A stretch of 64,000 nt of DNA from Pseudonocardia humida (lineage in GTDB: Bacteria > Actinomycetota > Actinomycetes > Mycobacteriales > Pseudonocardiaceae). Positions 15,960 to 24,542 of the stretch are shown here, one piece after another; position 1 is the first letter of the stretch; every line of letters begins with the position of its first letter. The stretch lies in NCBI RefSeq assembly GCF_023898865.1, contig NZ_JAGSOV010000065.1, positions 1 through 64,000 of the forward strand, in the 5' to 3' direction. The notes below the pieces were generated by a model. It ran no database searches, was not told the origin of the DNA, and saw only the letters and a program-made list of their open reading frames with translations. Made by a program: the position numbers and the translations under genes.

Positions 15960-16937
15960 ATGGAGACGACGCAGCGGTACGACGTGGTGGTGATCGGTGG
16001 CGGGCCGGCGGGGTTGGCCGGGGCGGTGGCGCTGGCCCGCTCCCGCCGCTCGGTCCTGGTGGTCGACGACGGGACCCCGCGCAACGCCCCCGCCGACGGC
16101 GTGCACAACTACCTCGGCCGGGAGGGCACCCCGCCCGGCGAGCTGCTGGCGCTCGGGCGGGCCGAGCTGGCGGGGTACGGCGGCGCGTTCCGGGAGGGCC
16201 GGGTCAGCGGCGCGGAGGCGCTGGAGGGCGGCGGCTTCCGGGTTGCGCTCGACGGCGGCGGGGACGTGGACGCGCGCCGGCTGCTCGTCACGACGGGCCT
16301 GACCGACGAGCTGCCCGACGTGCCGGGGCTGGCGCAGCGGTGGGGCCGCGACGTCCTGCACTGCCCGTACTGCCACGGCTGGGAGGTGCGCGAGCGGGCC
16401 ATCGGCGTGCTGGCGTGCGGCCCGATGGTCGTGCACCAGACGCTGCTGATGCGCCAGCTCAGCGACGACGTCACCGTGTTCCGGCACCGGCAGCCCCCGT
16501 TCGACGACGAGCAGGCCGAGGAGCTGGCCGCCCGCGGCATCCGGGTGGTCGACGGCGAGGTCGTCGGGCTGGAGGTGGTCGACGACCGGCTCACCGGGGT
16601 GCGGCTGGCCTCCGGCGAGGTCGTCGCGGTCGAGGCGCTGGCGGTGCAGCCGCGGTTCGTCGCGCGTGGCGGGGTCGCCGAGTCCCTCGGCCTGTCGACC
16701 AGCGATTTGCTGGTCGGCGAGCACTCCATCGGCAGCCGGGTCGACGCCGACCCGACCGGCGCCACCGCGGTGCCCGGCGTCTACGTGGCCGGCAACGTCA
16801 ACGACCCGATGGCCCAGGTCGTCGCCGGCGCGGCCGCCGGAATGCGGGCCGGTTCGATGATCAACGCCGAGCTGGTGGCCGAGGAGACCAGGCTGGCCGT
16901 GGCCGCCCACCGCGAGCGGAGCGCCGCCCGTGTCTGA
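15960..16937 (+). CDS. FAD-dependent thioredoxin-reductase-like oxidoreductase (325 aa)
   Basis: The fold is thioredoxin-reductase-like. FAD-binding G-G-G-P-A-G-L-A lies near residues 13-20, a redox pair C-P-Y-C at 135-138 (H-C-P-Y-C-H-G-W-E), and a C-terminal FAD motif in V-P-G-V-Y-V-A-G-N. The nucleotide-binding segment, I-G-V-L-A-C-G-P-M, lacks a classic G-x-G-x-x-A/G, so NADPH use is not assured; related actinobacterial proteins are annotated as NAD(P)/FAD oxidoreductases. The ATG starts at the conserved region. It overlaps the following methyltransferase start by 8 bp, so the two are translationally coupled. Confidence 0.87.
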   Translation: METTQRYDVVVIGGGPAGLAGAVALARSRRSVLVVDDGTPRNAPADGVHNYLGREGTPPGELLALGRAELAGYGGAFREGRVSGAEALEGGGFRVALDGGGDVDARRLLVTTGLTDELPDVPGLAQRWGRDVLHCPYCHGWEVRERAIGVLACGPMVVHQTLLMRQLSDDVTVFRHRQPPFDDEQAEELAARGIRVVDGEVVGLEVVDDRLTGVRLASGEVVAVEALAVQPRFVARGGVAESLGLSTSDLLVGEHSIGSRVDADPTGATAVPGVYVAGNVNDPMAQVVAGAAAGMRAGSMINAELVAEETRLAVAAHRERSAARV

Positions 16938-17589
16938 CACGCACGCGCCGCACGACCCGGCCACGATGTTCACCGAGCGGGCCTGGGAGGAGCGCTACCG
17001 CGCCACCCCCGCGGTCTGGAGCGGTCGGCCCAACCCCCAGCTGGTGGCCGAGGCCGCCGACCTGCCGGTCGGCCGCGCGCTCGACGTCGGCTGCGGGGAG
17101 GGCGCCGACGCCATCTGGCTGGCCGAGCGGGGCTGGCCGGTGACCGGCGTCGATTTCGCGACGGCGGCGCTGGAGCGCGCCGCCGGGCACGCGGCCGCCC
17201 GCGGGCCGGAGGTGGCCGGGCGCACCACCTGGGTGCACGCCGACATCACCGGCGGCTGGGATCCCGGCGACGGGGTGTTCGACCTGGTGTCCGCGCAGTT
17301 CATGCAGCTGCCGGAGGAGCCGCGCACAATGCTGTTCGCCCGGTTGGCCCGCGCGGTCGCCCCCGGCGGCACGTTGCTGATCGTCGGCCACCACTTCGAC
17401 GACGAGCACGCCGCGGACCACCCGCACCTGGCGGACATGGGCTACACCGCGGAGGAGATCGCCTGGTCGCTGGACGCGGAGCGGTGGGAGATCGTCGTCG
17501 CGGAGACCCGCTCGCGCCTCGGCCGGCTCCCCGGCGGCAGCGGCGAGACCACCCTGCGCGACGTCGTGCTGCGGGCGCGGCGGGGCTGA
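16930..17589 (+). CDS. Class I SAM-dependent methyltransferase (219 aa)
   Basis: A Rossmann-fold methyltransferase. Motif I L-D-V-G-C-G-E-G-A-D lies near residues 51-60, an acidic residue ends strand 2 (V-T-G-V-D-F), and motif III-like G-G-T-L-L-I-V-G-H-H follows. This subgroup, starting with F-x-E-R-A-W-E-E-R-Y-R and x-W-S-G-x-P-N, is the actinobacterial thiopurine/tellurite-resistance-like set. Its overlap with the thioredoxin-reductase-like gene suggests a shared role in redox or xenobiotic handling (inference). It ends 5 bp before the convergent haemoglobin gene. Confidence 0.87.
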   Translation: MSDTHAPHDPATMFTERAWEERYRATPAVWSGRPNPQLVAEAADLPVGRALDVGCGEGADAIWLAERGWPVTGVDFATAALERAAGHAAARGPEVAGRTTWVHADITGGWDPGDGVFDLVSAQFMQLPEEPRTMLFARLARAVAPGGTLLIVGHHFDDEHAADHPHLADMGYTAEEIAWSLDAERWEIVVAETRSRLGRLPGGSGETTLRDVVLRARRG

Positions 17590-17593
17590 GGGC

Positions 17594-17971
17594 TCAGGCG
17601 CCGAGGGCCGTCCTCGGCGGTGCGGTGACGACGTCGCGGCGCAGCCTGGCCAGCCGTGTGCCGATCCGGGCGAGCACCGCGGTCGGCGCGCCCAGCGCGG
17701 CCAGCGTGTCGACCAGGTGCCGGACGACGGCGTCGAAGTCGTCGTCGGTGATGCCCAGGCCGCGGTGCGCGACGGCCATCTCGCGGCCGGAGTAGACCTC
17801 CGGGCCGCCGATGGCCGCGGCGATGAACGAGCGCTGGTGCGCCTTGAGCCGGGCCATGTCGAGGTCGACGAAGTACTCCGAGAGCGTCGCGTCGCCGCGC
17901 AGCCGCGCGTACAGCTCGTCCACGGCGGCGCGCACCACGGGCGCGCCACCGATCGTGTCGAAGACGCCCAT
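17594..17971 (-). CDS. glbN: Group I truncated haemoglobin (125 aa)
   Basis: A truncated 2-on-2 globin. It reads like mycobacterial GlbN: a Tyr in S-E-Y-F (the B10 ligand-stabilising position), M-A-R-L-K-A-H-Q-R-S-F with the E-helix Gln, the G-G-P-E-V-Y-S-G loop, and the proximal His in V-A-H-R-G-L-G-I. In this family such proteins detoxify nitric oxide or bind oxygen. The ATG giving M-G-V-F-D-T-I-G-G is preferred over one eleven codons upstream because AGGAGG lies six bases before it. Confidence 0.88.
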   Translation of the reverse strand: MGVFDTIGGAPVVRAAVDELYARLRGDATLSEYFVDLDMARLKAHQRSFIAAAIGGPEVYSGREMAVAHRGLGITDDDFDAVVRHLVDTLAALGAPTAVLARIGTRLARLRRDVVTAPPRTALGA

Positions 17972-18115
17972 GGCGTCCTCCTGGCGGGACGCGTGCCGGC
18001 TCACCGGGTGCTCCCGCCGCGGGGGCCGGGGGGTGCCGCCGCGCTCGCCCGACCGCAGCGACCGGGCGACGAGCTCGGCACCGGGGGGTGTACCGCCATG
18101 TGCGGAGAGTACTGG

Positions 18116-18958
18116 TCACGGCCTGCCGGTGCCCGGCACCCGTACCTGACTGACCAATACTTGGCCGGTTCGCGCCGCGATGTCCTCGGCCATCTCCTCG
18201 AAGCCGCGGAACTCCGCGGCCAGCGCGAACAGCGTGCGCCGGTCGGGGCCGCCGAGCGCGCAGGAGAAGCCGCCCCGGTCGAGCTCCACGGTCTCCAGCA
18301 CCTCGCCGCCCTCGGCGACGCGCACGCAGGCGCGGTTGGGCACGTCGGCGAACCAGACCGCGCCCTCGGCGTCGAGGCAGATGCCGTCCGGGGTGCCCTC
18401 GCCCAGGTCGGCCCACAGCCTGCGCTCGCCGAGGCCGCCGTCGGAGTGGATGTCGAACGCGCTGAGCCGCCTGCCCCACGACTCGGCGACGATCAGGGTC
18501 GAGCCGTCCTCGGTGATCGCCATGCCGTTGCCGAACTGCAGGCCGCCGCCGACCTCGCGGGCGGTGCCGTCCGGGGTGACCATGGCGATCAGCCCCGGGT
18601 CGGAGAAGTCGCCCCGGCCGCCGTTGACGTAGGCGTTGCCGCGGGCGTCGACCACCAGCTCGTTGTAGTAGCCGCCGACCCCGCTCAGGTCGGCGTGGGT
18701 GACGAGCGAGCCGTCCGGCTCCCGGCGCAGCAGTCGCGCTGCGGGGCCCTCGACGATCAGCATCCGCCCGTCGGGCAGCCAGTCGAGGGAGATCGGCAGG
18801 GTCTCGGCGTCGAGCCGGACGACGACCTCGCTGCGGCCCTCCCCGTCGACGGCGCGGATCTCCCCCGTCCCCCAGTCGGCCAGCCAGAGGCGGTCGTCGT
18901 GCCAGCGGGCGGACTCGCCGAAGGCGAGGCCGGCGAGCAGGACGTCGGGTTCGGTCAT
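18116..18958 (-). CDS. SMP-30/gluconolactonase-type beta-propeller (280 aa)
   Basis: A six-bladed propeller of the SMP-30/LRE family, usually metal-dependent lactonases. It begins with L-A-F-G-E-S-A-R-W-H-D-D-R-L-W (the family's G-E-[SG]-P-x-W-x-x metal-ligand Glu region). Later come N-E-L-V-V-D (Asn ligand) and T-P-D-G-I-C-L-D (Asp ligand). No signal peptide. GGAGG lies just before the ATG. Substrate is unknown; sugar lactones are the family norm. Confidence 0.87.
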   Translation of the reverse strand: MTEPDVLLAGLAFGESARWHDDRLWLADWGTGEIRAVDGEGRSEVVVRLDAETLPISLDWLPDGRMLIVEGPAARLLRREPDGSLVTHADLSGVGGYYNELVVDARGNAYVNGGRGDFSDPGLIAMVTPDGTAREVGGGLQFGNGMAITEDGSTLIVAESWGRRLSAFDIHSDGGLGERRLWADLGEGTPDGICLDAEGAVWFADVPNRACVRVAEGGEVLETVELDRGGFSCALGGPDRRTLFALAAEFRGFEEMAEDIAARTGQVLVSQVRVPGTGRP

Positions 18959-19139
18959 CGGAACCTCCGCGCGGTGATGGTGCTCGTTGGACCGGGGCAC
19001 CCGGCGGAACTCATCGCCGTGGACCGGACGATCGTCCCGGCCGGTTAATCCGTTGGGCGTGGGCCGGTGCTCCGTTAGGGTCCGGCGCATGCCTGGTTGA
19101 CGTCGCCTACCGCCCCCGGCCCGTCCGCTGGCCCGACGC

Positions 19140-20324
19140 ATGGTCGGGTGGGCGGTGCTGGCCGACTCCGTGCCGATCTACCCGCTGTACGCGCTGCTCT
19201 TCGTCGACAGCGGGCTGTCGGACCTGCAGATCTCGCTGCTGTTCGCGCTCTGGTCGGCGGTCGGCGTGGTCTTCGAGGTGCCCTCGGGCGTCCTCGCCGA
19301 CCGGTTCTCCCGACGCGGCTGCCTGGTCGCGGGCGACCTGGTCCGCGCCGTCGGTTTCGCGGCCTGGGTCCTGCTGCCCGAGTTCGCCGGCTTCGCGGTC
19401 GGCTTCGTGCTGTGGGGGATCGGCTCGTCGCTCGCCTCCGGAGCGCAGGAGGCCCTCCTCTACGACGGCCTCGTCGCCGCGGGCGCGAAGGAGCACTACG
19501 CCGTCGTCAACGGCCGGGTGAGCGCGGCCGAGCTGACCTCCCAGCTGCCGGCCGCCGCGGCGGGCACCGTCCTGTTCTCCCTGGGCGGCTACGCGCTCGC
19601 GGGCTGGGTGAGCGTCGGCGTGGCGCTGGCCGCGGCGGTGCTGGCCGCCCGGATCCCCGAGGCGCCCCGCGTCGGCGAGGACGATGCGGACGACGACGAG
19701 GGGGACGACCTCGGCTACCTCGCCACCCTGCGGGTCGGCCTCCGCGAGGCCGCCGCCCGCCCCGGGGTGCGCGCCGTGCTGGTGGCCGTGATGGCCGTCG
19801 CCGCCTTCGACGCCGTCGAGGAGTACTTCCCGCTGGCCGTGGCGTCCTGGGGGGTGCCGGTGGCCTGGGTGCCGATCGTCGACCTGCCGATCGTGCTGGC
19901 CGGCGTGCTCGGCGCGGCGCTGGCCGGGCTGGTCAACCGCCTCGGCGCGGGCGCGATCGGCGCGCTGCTCGCCGCGGCGATGCTGCTGCTCGGCGGGGCG
20001 GGCCTGCTCGCGCACCCGGCCGGGGTGGCCGCGGTGGCCCTGTTCTACGGCATCTACCGGGCGATCGTCGTGGTCTGCGACGCCCGCCTGCAGGACCGGA
20101 TCGCCAGCCGCTCCCGGGCCACCGTGACGTCGGTGGCCGGGCTGGGAACCGACCTGGTGTCGTTCGCGATCTACGCGGCCTGGGTGGTGGGGGAGGTGGT
20201 GGCGCTGGCCGTGCTGGGCCTGCTGGTCGCGGCCGTGCTGCCGCGCTTGCTGCGGAGCCGGCCGAGCGCCCCCACGCCCGGCTCGGCTCCGCTGCCCGGC
20301 GGTGACGTGCCGGGCGGCGGGTAG
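19140..20324 (+). CDS. MFS transporter (394 aa)
   Basis: A major facilitator with about twelve helices. The loop motif between helices 2 and 3 is present (G-V-L-A-D-R-F-S-R-R), and an acidic cytoplasmic loop D-D-A-D-D-D-E-G-D-D lies in the middle. The C-terminal tail is Pro/Gly-rich. It resembles the actinobacterial drug-efflux-like MFS group; the transported compound cannot be told. The ATG begins directly at helix 1, so a somewhat longer N terminus from an alternative start is possible. Divergent from the SMP-30 gene. Confidence 0.83.
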   Translation: MVGWAVLADSVPIYPLYALLFVDSGLSDLQISLLFALWSAVGVVFEVPSGVLADRFSRRGCLVAGDLVRAVGFAAWVLLPEFAGFAVGFVLWGIGSSLASGAQEALLYDGLVAAGAKEHYAVVNGRVSAAELTSQLPAAAAGTVLFSLGGYALAGWVSVGVALAAAVLAARIPEAPRVGEDDADDDEGDDLGYLATLRVGLREAAARPGVRAVLVAVMAVAAFDAVEEYFPLAVASWGVPVAWVPIVDLPIVLAGVLGAALAGLVNRLGAGAIGALLAAAMLLLGGAGLLAHPAGVAAVALFYGIYRAIVVVCDARLQDRIASRSRATVTSVAGLGTDLVSFAIYAAWVVGEVVALAVLGLLVAAVLPRLLRSRPSAPTPGSAPLPGGDVPGGG

Positions 20325-20341
20325 CGAGGCCCCCGGGCTCG

Positions 20342-21238
20342 CTAGCCACCACCAATACGAGGGGCGGAACGCGGTCCTGATACATCGTCGGCGGACCGGA
20401 CCAGCCGCCGGGCGCGTTCGATGCCCGGCGGCGCCGGGACGTCGGGCAGGACGTCGGTCGCGCTGCGCAGCGCGCGCAGCGTCGCCGTCACCCCGAGGTC
20501 GGTCGTCGGCAGGCCGGGCAGCCCGTACATCCGGCGCGCCCACCGCGGCAGCGTGCCCAGCGAGACCAGGGCCACCGTCGGGATCGCCAGCTTGACCAGG
20601 GTCGGGGCGTGGCCCTTCGGGGCGAACAGGTTGCCCACGGCCAGCCGGGCCTCGTCGGTCAGCGCCAGCCGCGGGCGCATCCGCTGCATGTAGGCGGCCA
20701 TCTCCGCGCGGGAGGTCGGCGCGTCGTCCAGGCCGATCACCCGCGCCGCCCGCAGGCTCTCGGCCAGGTAGCGGTCGGCGCCCGCGCCGTCGAGGAGGCC
20801 GGCGCGCAGCGCCACCTGCGCGTAGGAGTCGACCTCGGTGCTGTGCACCCACCGCAGGTGCTCGGGCTCGTCCAGCCGGAACGACTCCCCGGTGTCCGGG
20901 TCGTGGCCGCGCAGGCGCCGGTGCAGCCCGCGCACGCGCGCCGCCGCCGTCTCGACCTCGGCCGTGCTGCCGAACGTCCGGGTGCCGACGAACTCGACGG
21001 TGCGCTGGAACCGCGCCCACGCCTTCGCCGGGTCGAACAGCGCCGAGTTCTGGTAGGTGCCCCGCATCACCCGCGGGTGCAGCGACTGCAGCAGCAGCGC
21101 GCGCAGCCCGCCCACCCACATCACCGGTTCCAGGTGCACCCGCCAGGTGACCGAGTCGGGCCCGAACAGGCCGTCGTCGTCCTGGTCGTCCCGGTCGTCC
21201 CGGAACCCCTCGGCCCCGTACCGCGCCGCAGAATCCAC
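20342..21238 (-). CDS. MpaB-family oxygenase (DUF2236) (298 aa)
   Basis: Matches the MpaB/latex-clearing-like oxygenase family (DUF2236). Diagnostic pieces are V-T-W-R-V-H-L-E-P-V-M-W-V-G-G-L-R-A-L-L-L-Q-S near the N terminus, the L-H-P-R-V-M segment, R-F-Q-R-T, and R-W-V-H-S-T-E-V-D-S. The conserved His and Arg residues are haem or iron ligands in characterised relatives. GTG start. It is convergent with the MFS gene with a 17-bp gap. Confidence 0.86.
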   Translation of the reverse strand: MDSAARYGAEGFRDDRDDQDDDGLFGPDSVTWRVHLEPVMWVGGLRALLLQSLHPRVMRGTYQNSALFDPAKAWARFQRTVEFVGTRTFGSTAEVETAAARVRGLHRRLRGHDPDTGESFRLDEPEHLRWVHSTEVDSYAQVALRAGLLDGAGADRYLAESLRAARVIGLDDAPTSRAEMAAYMQRMRPRLALTDEARLAVGNLFAPKGHAPTLVKLAIPTVALVSLGTLPRWARRMYGLPGLPTTDLGVTATLRALRSATDVLPDVPAPPGIERARRLVRSADDVSGPRSAPRIGGG

Positions 21239-21304
21239 CGGCCACCTCCCGCGATGTCGCCCCTCCAGGACAACACCGCGCGGCCGGATGCGCGAGCCGA
21301 GCGG

Positions 21305-21577
21305 TCAGCCTGCGCGCAGCCGGTACTCCCCGCCGTGCCCGGCGACCTCGGTCAGGTCGTAGTAGTGCACGATCTTCGGCCCCTCGTGCAGGTGCACGTA
21401 CCGGATGATCGACGGCACGGGTTCGGCGGCCGGGCGGGTCTGCACGCGGCCGTCGAGCGGGCCGCCGACGAACCAGTAGACGTCGCGCCGGCCCGGGCGC
21501 CACACCTCGTCGTCGGTGACCGTGGCTCGCCTCTCGGGCGGCTCGGCGTGCGCGCGATCCGGGTGCACGCCGACCAC
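21305..21577 (-). CDS. Conserved small protein with G-G-P-L-D-G motif (90 aa)
   Basis: The core V-Y-W-F-V-G-G-P-L-D-G-R-V...I-I-R-Y-V-H-L-H-E-G-P-K-I-V-H-Y-Y-D-L is of the type seen in many small actinobacterial and phage hypothetical proteins with a G-G-P-L-D-G signature. Function is unknown. Two GTG starts are possible: 21577, used here, or 21520 at V-T-D-D-E-V-W-R, which removes a 19-residue less typical N terminus. It lies upstream of the MpaB gene on the same strand. Confidence 0.6.
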   Translation of the reverse strand: MVGVHPDRAHAEPPERRATVTDDEVWRPGRRDVYWFVGGPLDGRVQTRPAAEPVPSIIRYVHLHEGPKIVHYYDLTEVAGHGGEYRLRAG

Positions 21578-21653
21578 GGTAGGTGAATCGGGCCGTTCCG
21601 AACACCCGCAGCGCCGGGACGCGCTGTGATCGGTCTGTGATCGATCCGGTCGG

Positions 21654-22928
21654 TCAGATCGGATCGGTGAGGAACGCGGTGGCCGCGGCGGCCAGGTGCG
21701 CCGGGTCGTCGACGCCGCACAGCTCCCGCGCGGAGTGCATGCTCAGCACCGGGATCCCCACGTCGACGGTGCGGATGCCCAGCCGCGTGGCCAGCAGCGG
21801 ACCCACGGTGGAGCCGCACGGGACGGTGTTGCGGCCCACGAACACCTGGGTCGGCACGCCGGCGTCGCGGCAGGCCCGATGCCACGCGGCGGCCCCGGGC
21901 GCGTCGGTGGCGTAGCGCTGGTTCGCGTTGACCTTCAGCGCCGGGCCGCGGTTGGGCAGCGTGCGGTGGGTCGGCTCGTGCAGGTGCAGGTAGTTCGGGT
22001 GCGCGGCGTGCGTCACGTCCACCGACAGGCAGCGCGAGCGGGCGAACGCGGCCGATCTGGCGTCGTGGCCCCCGGCCAGTTTGGTCAGCACGTTCTCCAG
22101 CAGCGGACCGGAGGCGCCGGTGGCCGAGCCGCTGCCGATCTCCTCGTGGTCGAAGCCGACCAGCACCGGGATGACGTCGGCGCCGTCGTCGACGCCGACC
22201 CGCTCGGCCGCGGCCACCAGCGCGCCCAGCCCGGCGTGCACCGACGACAGGTTGTCCAACCGCGGCGCGGCCAGCAGCTCGAACCGCTCACCCAGCCGGG
22301 CGGGTGGGGCGAGGTCGTAGACGACCAGGTCGTGCGCGGCCACCTCGGCCGCGTCGACGCCCGCCTCCGCGGCCAGGAACTCGATCAGCTCGCCATCGGC
22401 CGGGGCGCCCAGCCCCCAGATCGGCAGCAGGTGCTGCTGGGGGTCCAGCTTCAACCCCTGGTTGACCTGCCGGTCGAGGTGGATGGCCAGCTGCGGCACC
22501 CGCAGCAGCGGGCGGGCCACGTCGACCAGCGCGACGCTGCCGTCGTAGAGCGCCAACCGCCCGGCCACGCCCAGGTCGCGGTCGAGCCAGGAGTTCCACA
22601 GCGCGCCGCCGTAGACCTCCACGGCGACCTGCCGCCAGCCGGCCGCGCCGACGTCCGGGTTCGGCTTGATCCGCAGGGTCGGCGAGTCGGTGTGCGCGGC
22701 CATGATCCGCAACGGGGTGCCCGGCCGCGCCGAGCCCGGCACGTACCAGGCCGCGAACGTGCCGTCGCGGACCAGGTAGCGCCCACCCGGCCCGTCGGCC
22801 CACGGCTCGGACTCCGACTGCTCGGTGAAGCCCGCCGCGCCCAACCTGCGGACCGCCTCGGCCACCGCGTGGTACGGGGTGGGGGCGTCGGCGATGAAGT
22901 CGGCCAGATCCTGCGCGAGATCGTCCAT
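21654..22928 (-). CDS. apeB: M18-family aminopeptidase (424 aa)
   Basis: A zinc-dependent M18 aminopeptidase (aspartyl/leucyl type) that releases N-terminal amino acids in the cytoplasm. Visible metal-site motifs are A-A-H-T-D-S-P (His and Asp ligands), R-L-D-N-L-S-S (bridging Asp), F-D-H-E-E-I-G-S (catalytic Glu pair), L-S-V-D-V-T-H-A-A-H-P-N-Y and the C-terminal S-M-H-S-A-R-E. Length is as usual for bacterial M18 enzymes. It starts at an ATG only 20 bp from the divergent GMC oxidoreductase. Confidence 0.93.
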   Translation of the reverse strand: MDDLAQDLADFIADAPTPYHAVAEAVRRLGAAGFTEQSESEPWADGPGGRYLVRDGTFAAWYVPGSARPGTPLRIMAAHTDSPTLRIKPNPDVGAAGWRQVAVEVYGGALWNSWLDRDLGVAGRLALYDGSVALVDVARPLLRVPQLAIHLDRQVNQGLKLDPQQHLLPIWGLGAPADGELIEFLAAEAGVDAAEVAAHDLVVYDLAPPARLGERFELLAAPRLDNLSSVHAGLGALVAAAERVGVDDGADVIPVLVGFDHEEIGSGSATGASGPLLENVLTKLAGGHDARSAAFARSRCLSVDVTHAAHPNYLHLHEPTHRTLPNRGPALKVNANQRYATDAPGAAAWHRACRDAGVPTQVFVGRNTVPCGSTVGPLLATRLGIRTVDVGIPVLSMHSARELCGVDDPAHLAAAATAFLTDPI

Positions 22929-22948
22929 CGGCTGCCATCCTCCCCCAC

Positions 22949-24529
22949 GTGGACCGCCGCGCCGACTACGACACCCTCGTCGTCGGCGCGGGCTCGGCCG
23001 GCTGCGCGCTGGCCGGGCGGCTGCCCGGGCGGGTGCTGCTGCTCGAGGCGGGCCCCGCCGACGTGCCCCCCGACCTGCGCGACGCCGCCTCGCTGGCCGC
23101 CACCCGTCCCGGGCACCCGCGGAACTGGGCCTACACCGCCGAGCTGCGCCCCGGGCAGCGCGCCGTGGTGCCCCGCGGTCGCGGCCTCGGCGGCTGCGGC
23201 GCGACCAACGGCGCCAACTGGGTCTGGGCCACCCCCGCCGACGCCCGCGACTGGGCCCAACCCGGCTGGTCGTGGCCCGACCTGGTGGCCGCCTACCGCC
23301 GCGCCGAGACCGACCTCGACCACCCTCCCGCCCACCCTCCCACCCCTCCGCTCCTCCCCGCCGGACGTCAGGAAAGCCACCATCAGGACGTCCGGCGTCC
23401 TGATGGTGGCTTTCCTGACACGGGGGCGAGGGGTGCGGCGGGGCGGGGCGGCGGAGGGGAGTGGGGTCGGGGCGGGGCGGGGGAGTGGGGGCACGGGGAC
23501 TCGGGGCCGGTGCCGGTGCGGCGGGCCGGTGGGGCGCTGCTGCACCCGGCGACCGAGCGGTTCCTGCGGGCGGCGGCCGCGCTGGGGTTCCCCGCCGAGC
23601 CGGACAAGAACGCCGGGGGGCCGCCGGGGGCGGGCCTGGTCCCGTGCAACGCCGTCGACGGTGTGCGGGTCGACCCGGCCACCGCCTACCTGCGCGCCGC
23701 TGCGGGCGTGACCGTGCGCGGGGATTCGCCCGTCGCCCGGGTCCTCTTCGACGGCGACCGCGCCCGCGGCGTCGAGCTGCTCGACGGCAGCACGCTGGAG
23801 GCCGGTGAGGTCGTGCTGGCCGCGGGGGCCGTCGGCTCCGCGCAGCTGCTGCAGCTCTCCGGTATCGGCCCCGCCGACGCGCTGCGCGCCGCCGGCATCC
23901 GGGTCCGGCTGGACCTCCCGGTCGGCCGCGACTGGTCCGACCACCCGGCCGTGTACCTGCCGTTCGTCGACGCCGACCCGCCCGCGCACCCGCACGCGCC
24001 GGGCAGCCAGGTGGGCCTGGACCTGGACTGCGGCGCCGACCCGGCGGGCGACGGCGAGGTCCTGCTGTTCGTCCGGCCGTTCGTGGCCGGCGGCCCGCTG
24101 CACCTGATGTGCGCGCTGCAGGCCCCGGACAGCCGCGGCACGATCGCGCCGGTCTCGCCGGACCCGCGGGAGCGCCCGCTGATCCGGTACGGCTACCTGC
24201 GCACCGAGTACGACCGCCGCCGGCTGCGCCACGTCATCCGCACGGCGGCCGAGCTGCTGCGCGCCGGGTTGGGCGCGCGGGTCGCACCGGGCGGCGACGT
24301 GCTCGGCACCGACCGCGCGCTGGACGGCTGGATCGCCGCGAACCTGACCACCGCCGTGCACCTGAGCGGCAGCGCCGCGATGGGGCGGGTGCTCGACCCG
24401 GAGCTGCGCGTGCTCGGCCACAGCGGCCTGCGGGTGGTCGACACGTCCGTGCTGCCGACCGTGCCGCGCCGCGGCACCGCCGCCACCGCCGTCGCGATCG
24501 GGGAGCGCGCGGCCCAGCTCATGTCGTGA
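22949..24529 (+). CDS. GMC oxidoreductase, MftG-like, with in-frame insertion (526 aa)
   Basis: A FAD-dependent GMC oxidoreductase. The N-terminal L-V-V-G-A-G-S-A-G-C binds FAD, followed by G-L-G-G-C-G-A-T-N-G-A-N-W. The catalytic-loop His is in A-V-H-L-S-G-S-A-A-M-G, and the C terminus is V-V-D-T-S-V-L-P-T-V-P-R-R-G-T-A-A-T-A. This ending, without the common G-N-T-N, resembles the mycofactocin-associated MftG group; no mft genes are nearby. Residues about 125-185 are a Gly/Pro/His-rich stretch that does not fit the family. It coincides with a 24-bp perfect inverted repeat and repetitive GGGG-rich DNA, so it looks like an inserted element that kept the frame open. Activity is uncertain. Confidence 0.83.
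   Translation: MDRRADYDTLVVGAGSAGCALAGRLPGRVLLLEAGPADVPPDLRDAASLAATRPGHPRNWAYTAELRPGQRAVVPRGRGLGGCGATNGANWVWATPADARDWAQPGWSWPDLVAAYRRAETDLDHPPAHPPTPPLLPAGRQESHHQDVRRPDGGFPDTGARGAAGRGGGGEWGRGGAGEWGHGDSGPVPVRRAGGALLHPATERFLRAAAALGFPAEPDKNAGGPPGAGLVPCNAVDGVRVDPATAYLRAAAGVTVRGDSPVARVLFDGDRARGVELLDGSTLEAGEVVLAAGAVGSAQLLQLSGIGPADALRAAGIRVRLDLPVGRDWSDHPAVYLPFVDADPPAHPHAPGSQVGLDLDCGADPAGDGEVLLFVRPFVAGGPLHLMCALQAPDSRGTIAPVSPDPRERPLIRYGYLRTEYDRRRLRHVIRTAAELLRAGLGARVAPGGDVLGTDRALDGWIAANLTTAVHLSGSAAMGRVLDPELRVLGHSGLRVVDTSVLPTVPRRGTAATAVAIGERAAQLMS
23367..23419. repeat. 24-bp perfect inverted repeat inside the GMC gene
   Basis: The arm starting GTCAGGAAAGCCACC (23367-23390) and its exact reverse complement (23396-23419) are separated by five bases, giving a very strong hairpin in the coding sequence. 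The flanks are low-complexity (CCCACCC... before, GGGGCGGGG... after). The core TCAGGAAxGCCACC recurs in the intergenic hairpin at 33244-33270. Confidence 0.9.
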
Positions 24530-24542
24530 GCGGGGATCGTGG

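Noticed and set aside
22949..24529. Part of a mycofactocin cluster
   Set aside because: The C terminus resembles MftG, but no mftA-F genes are present nearby, so the cluster assignment is not supported.
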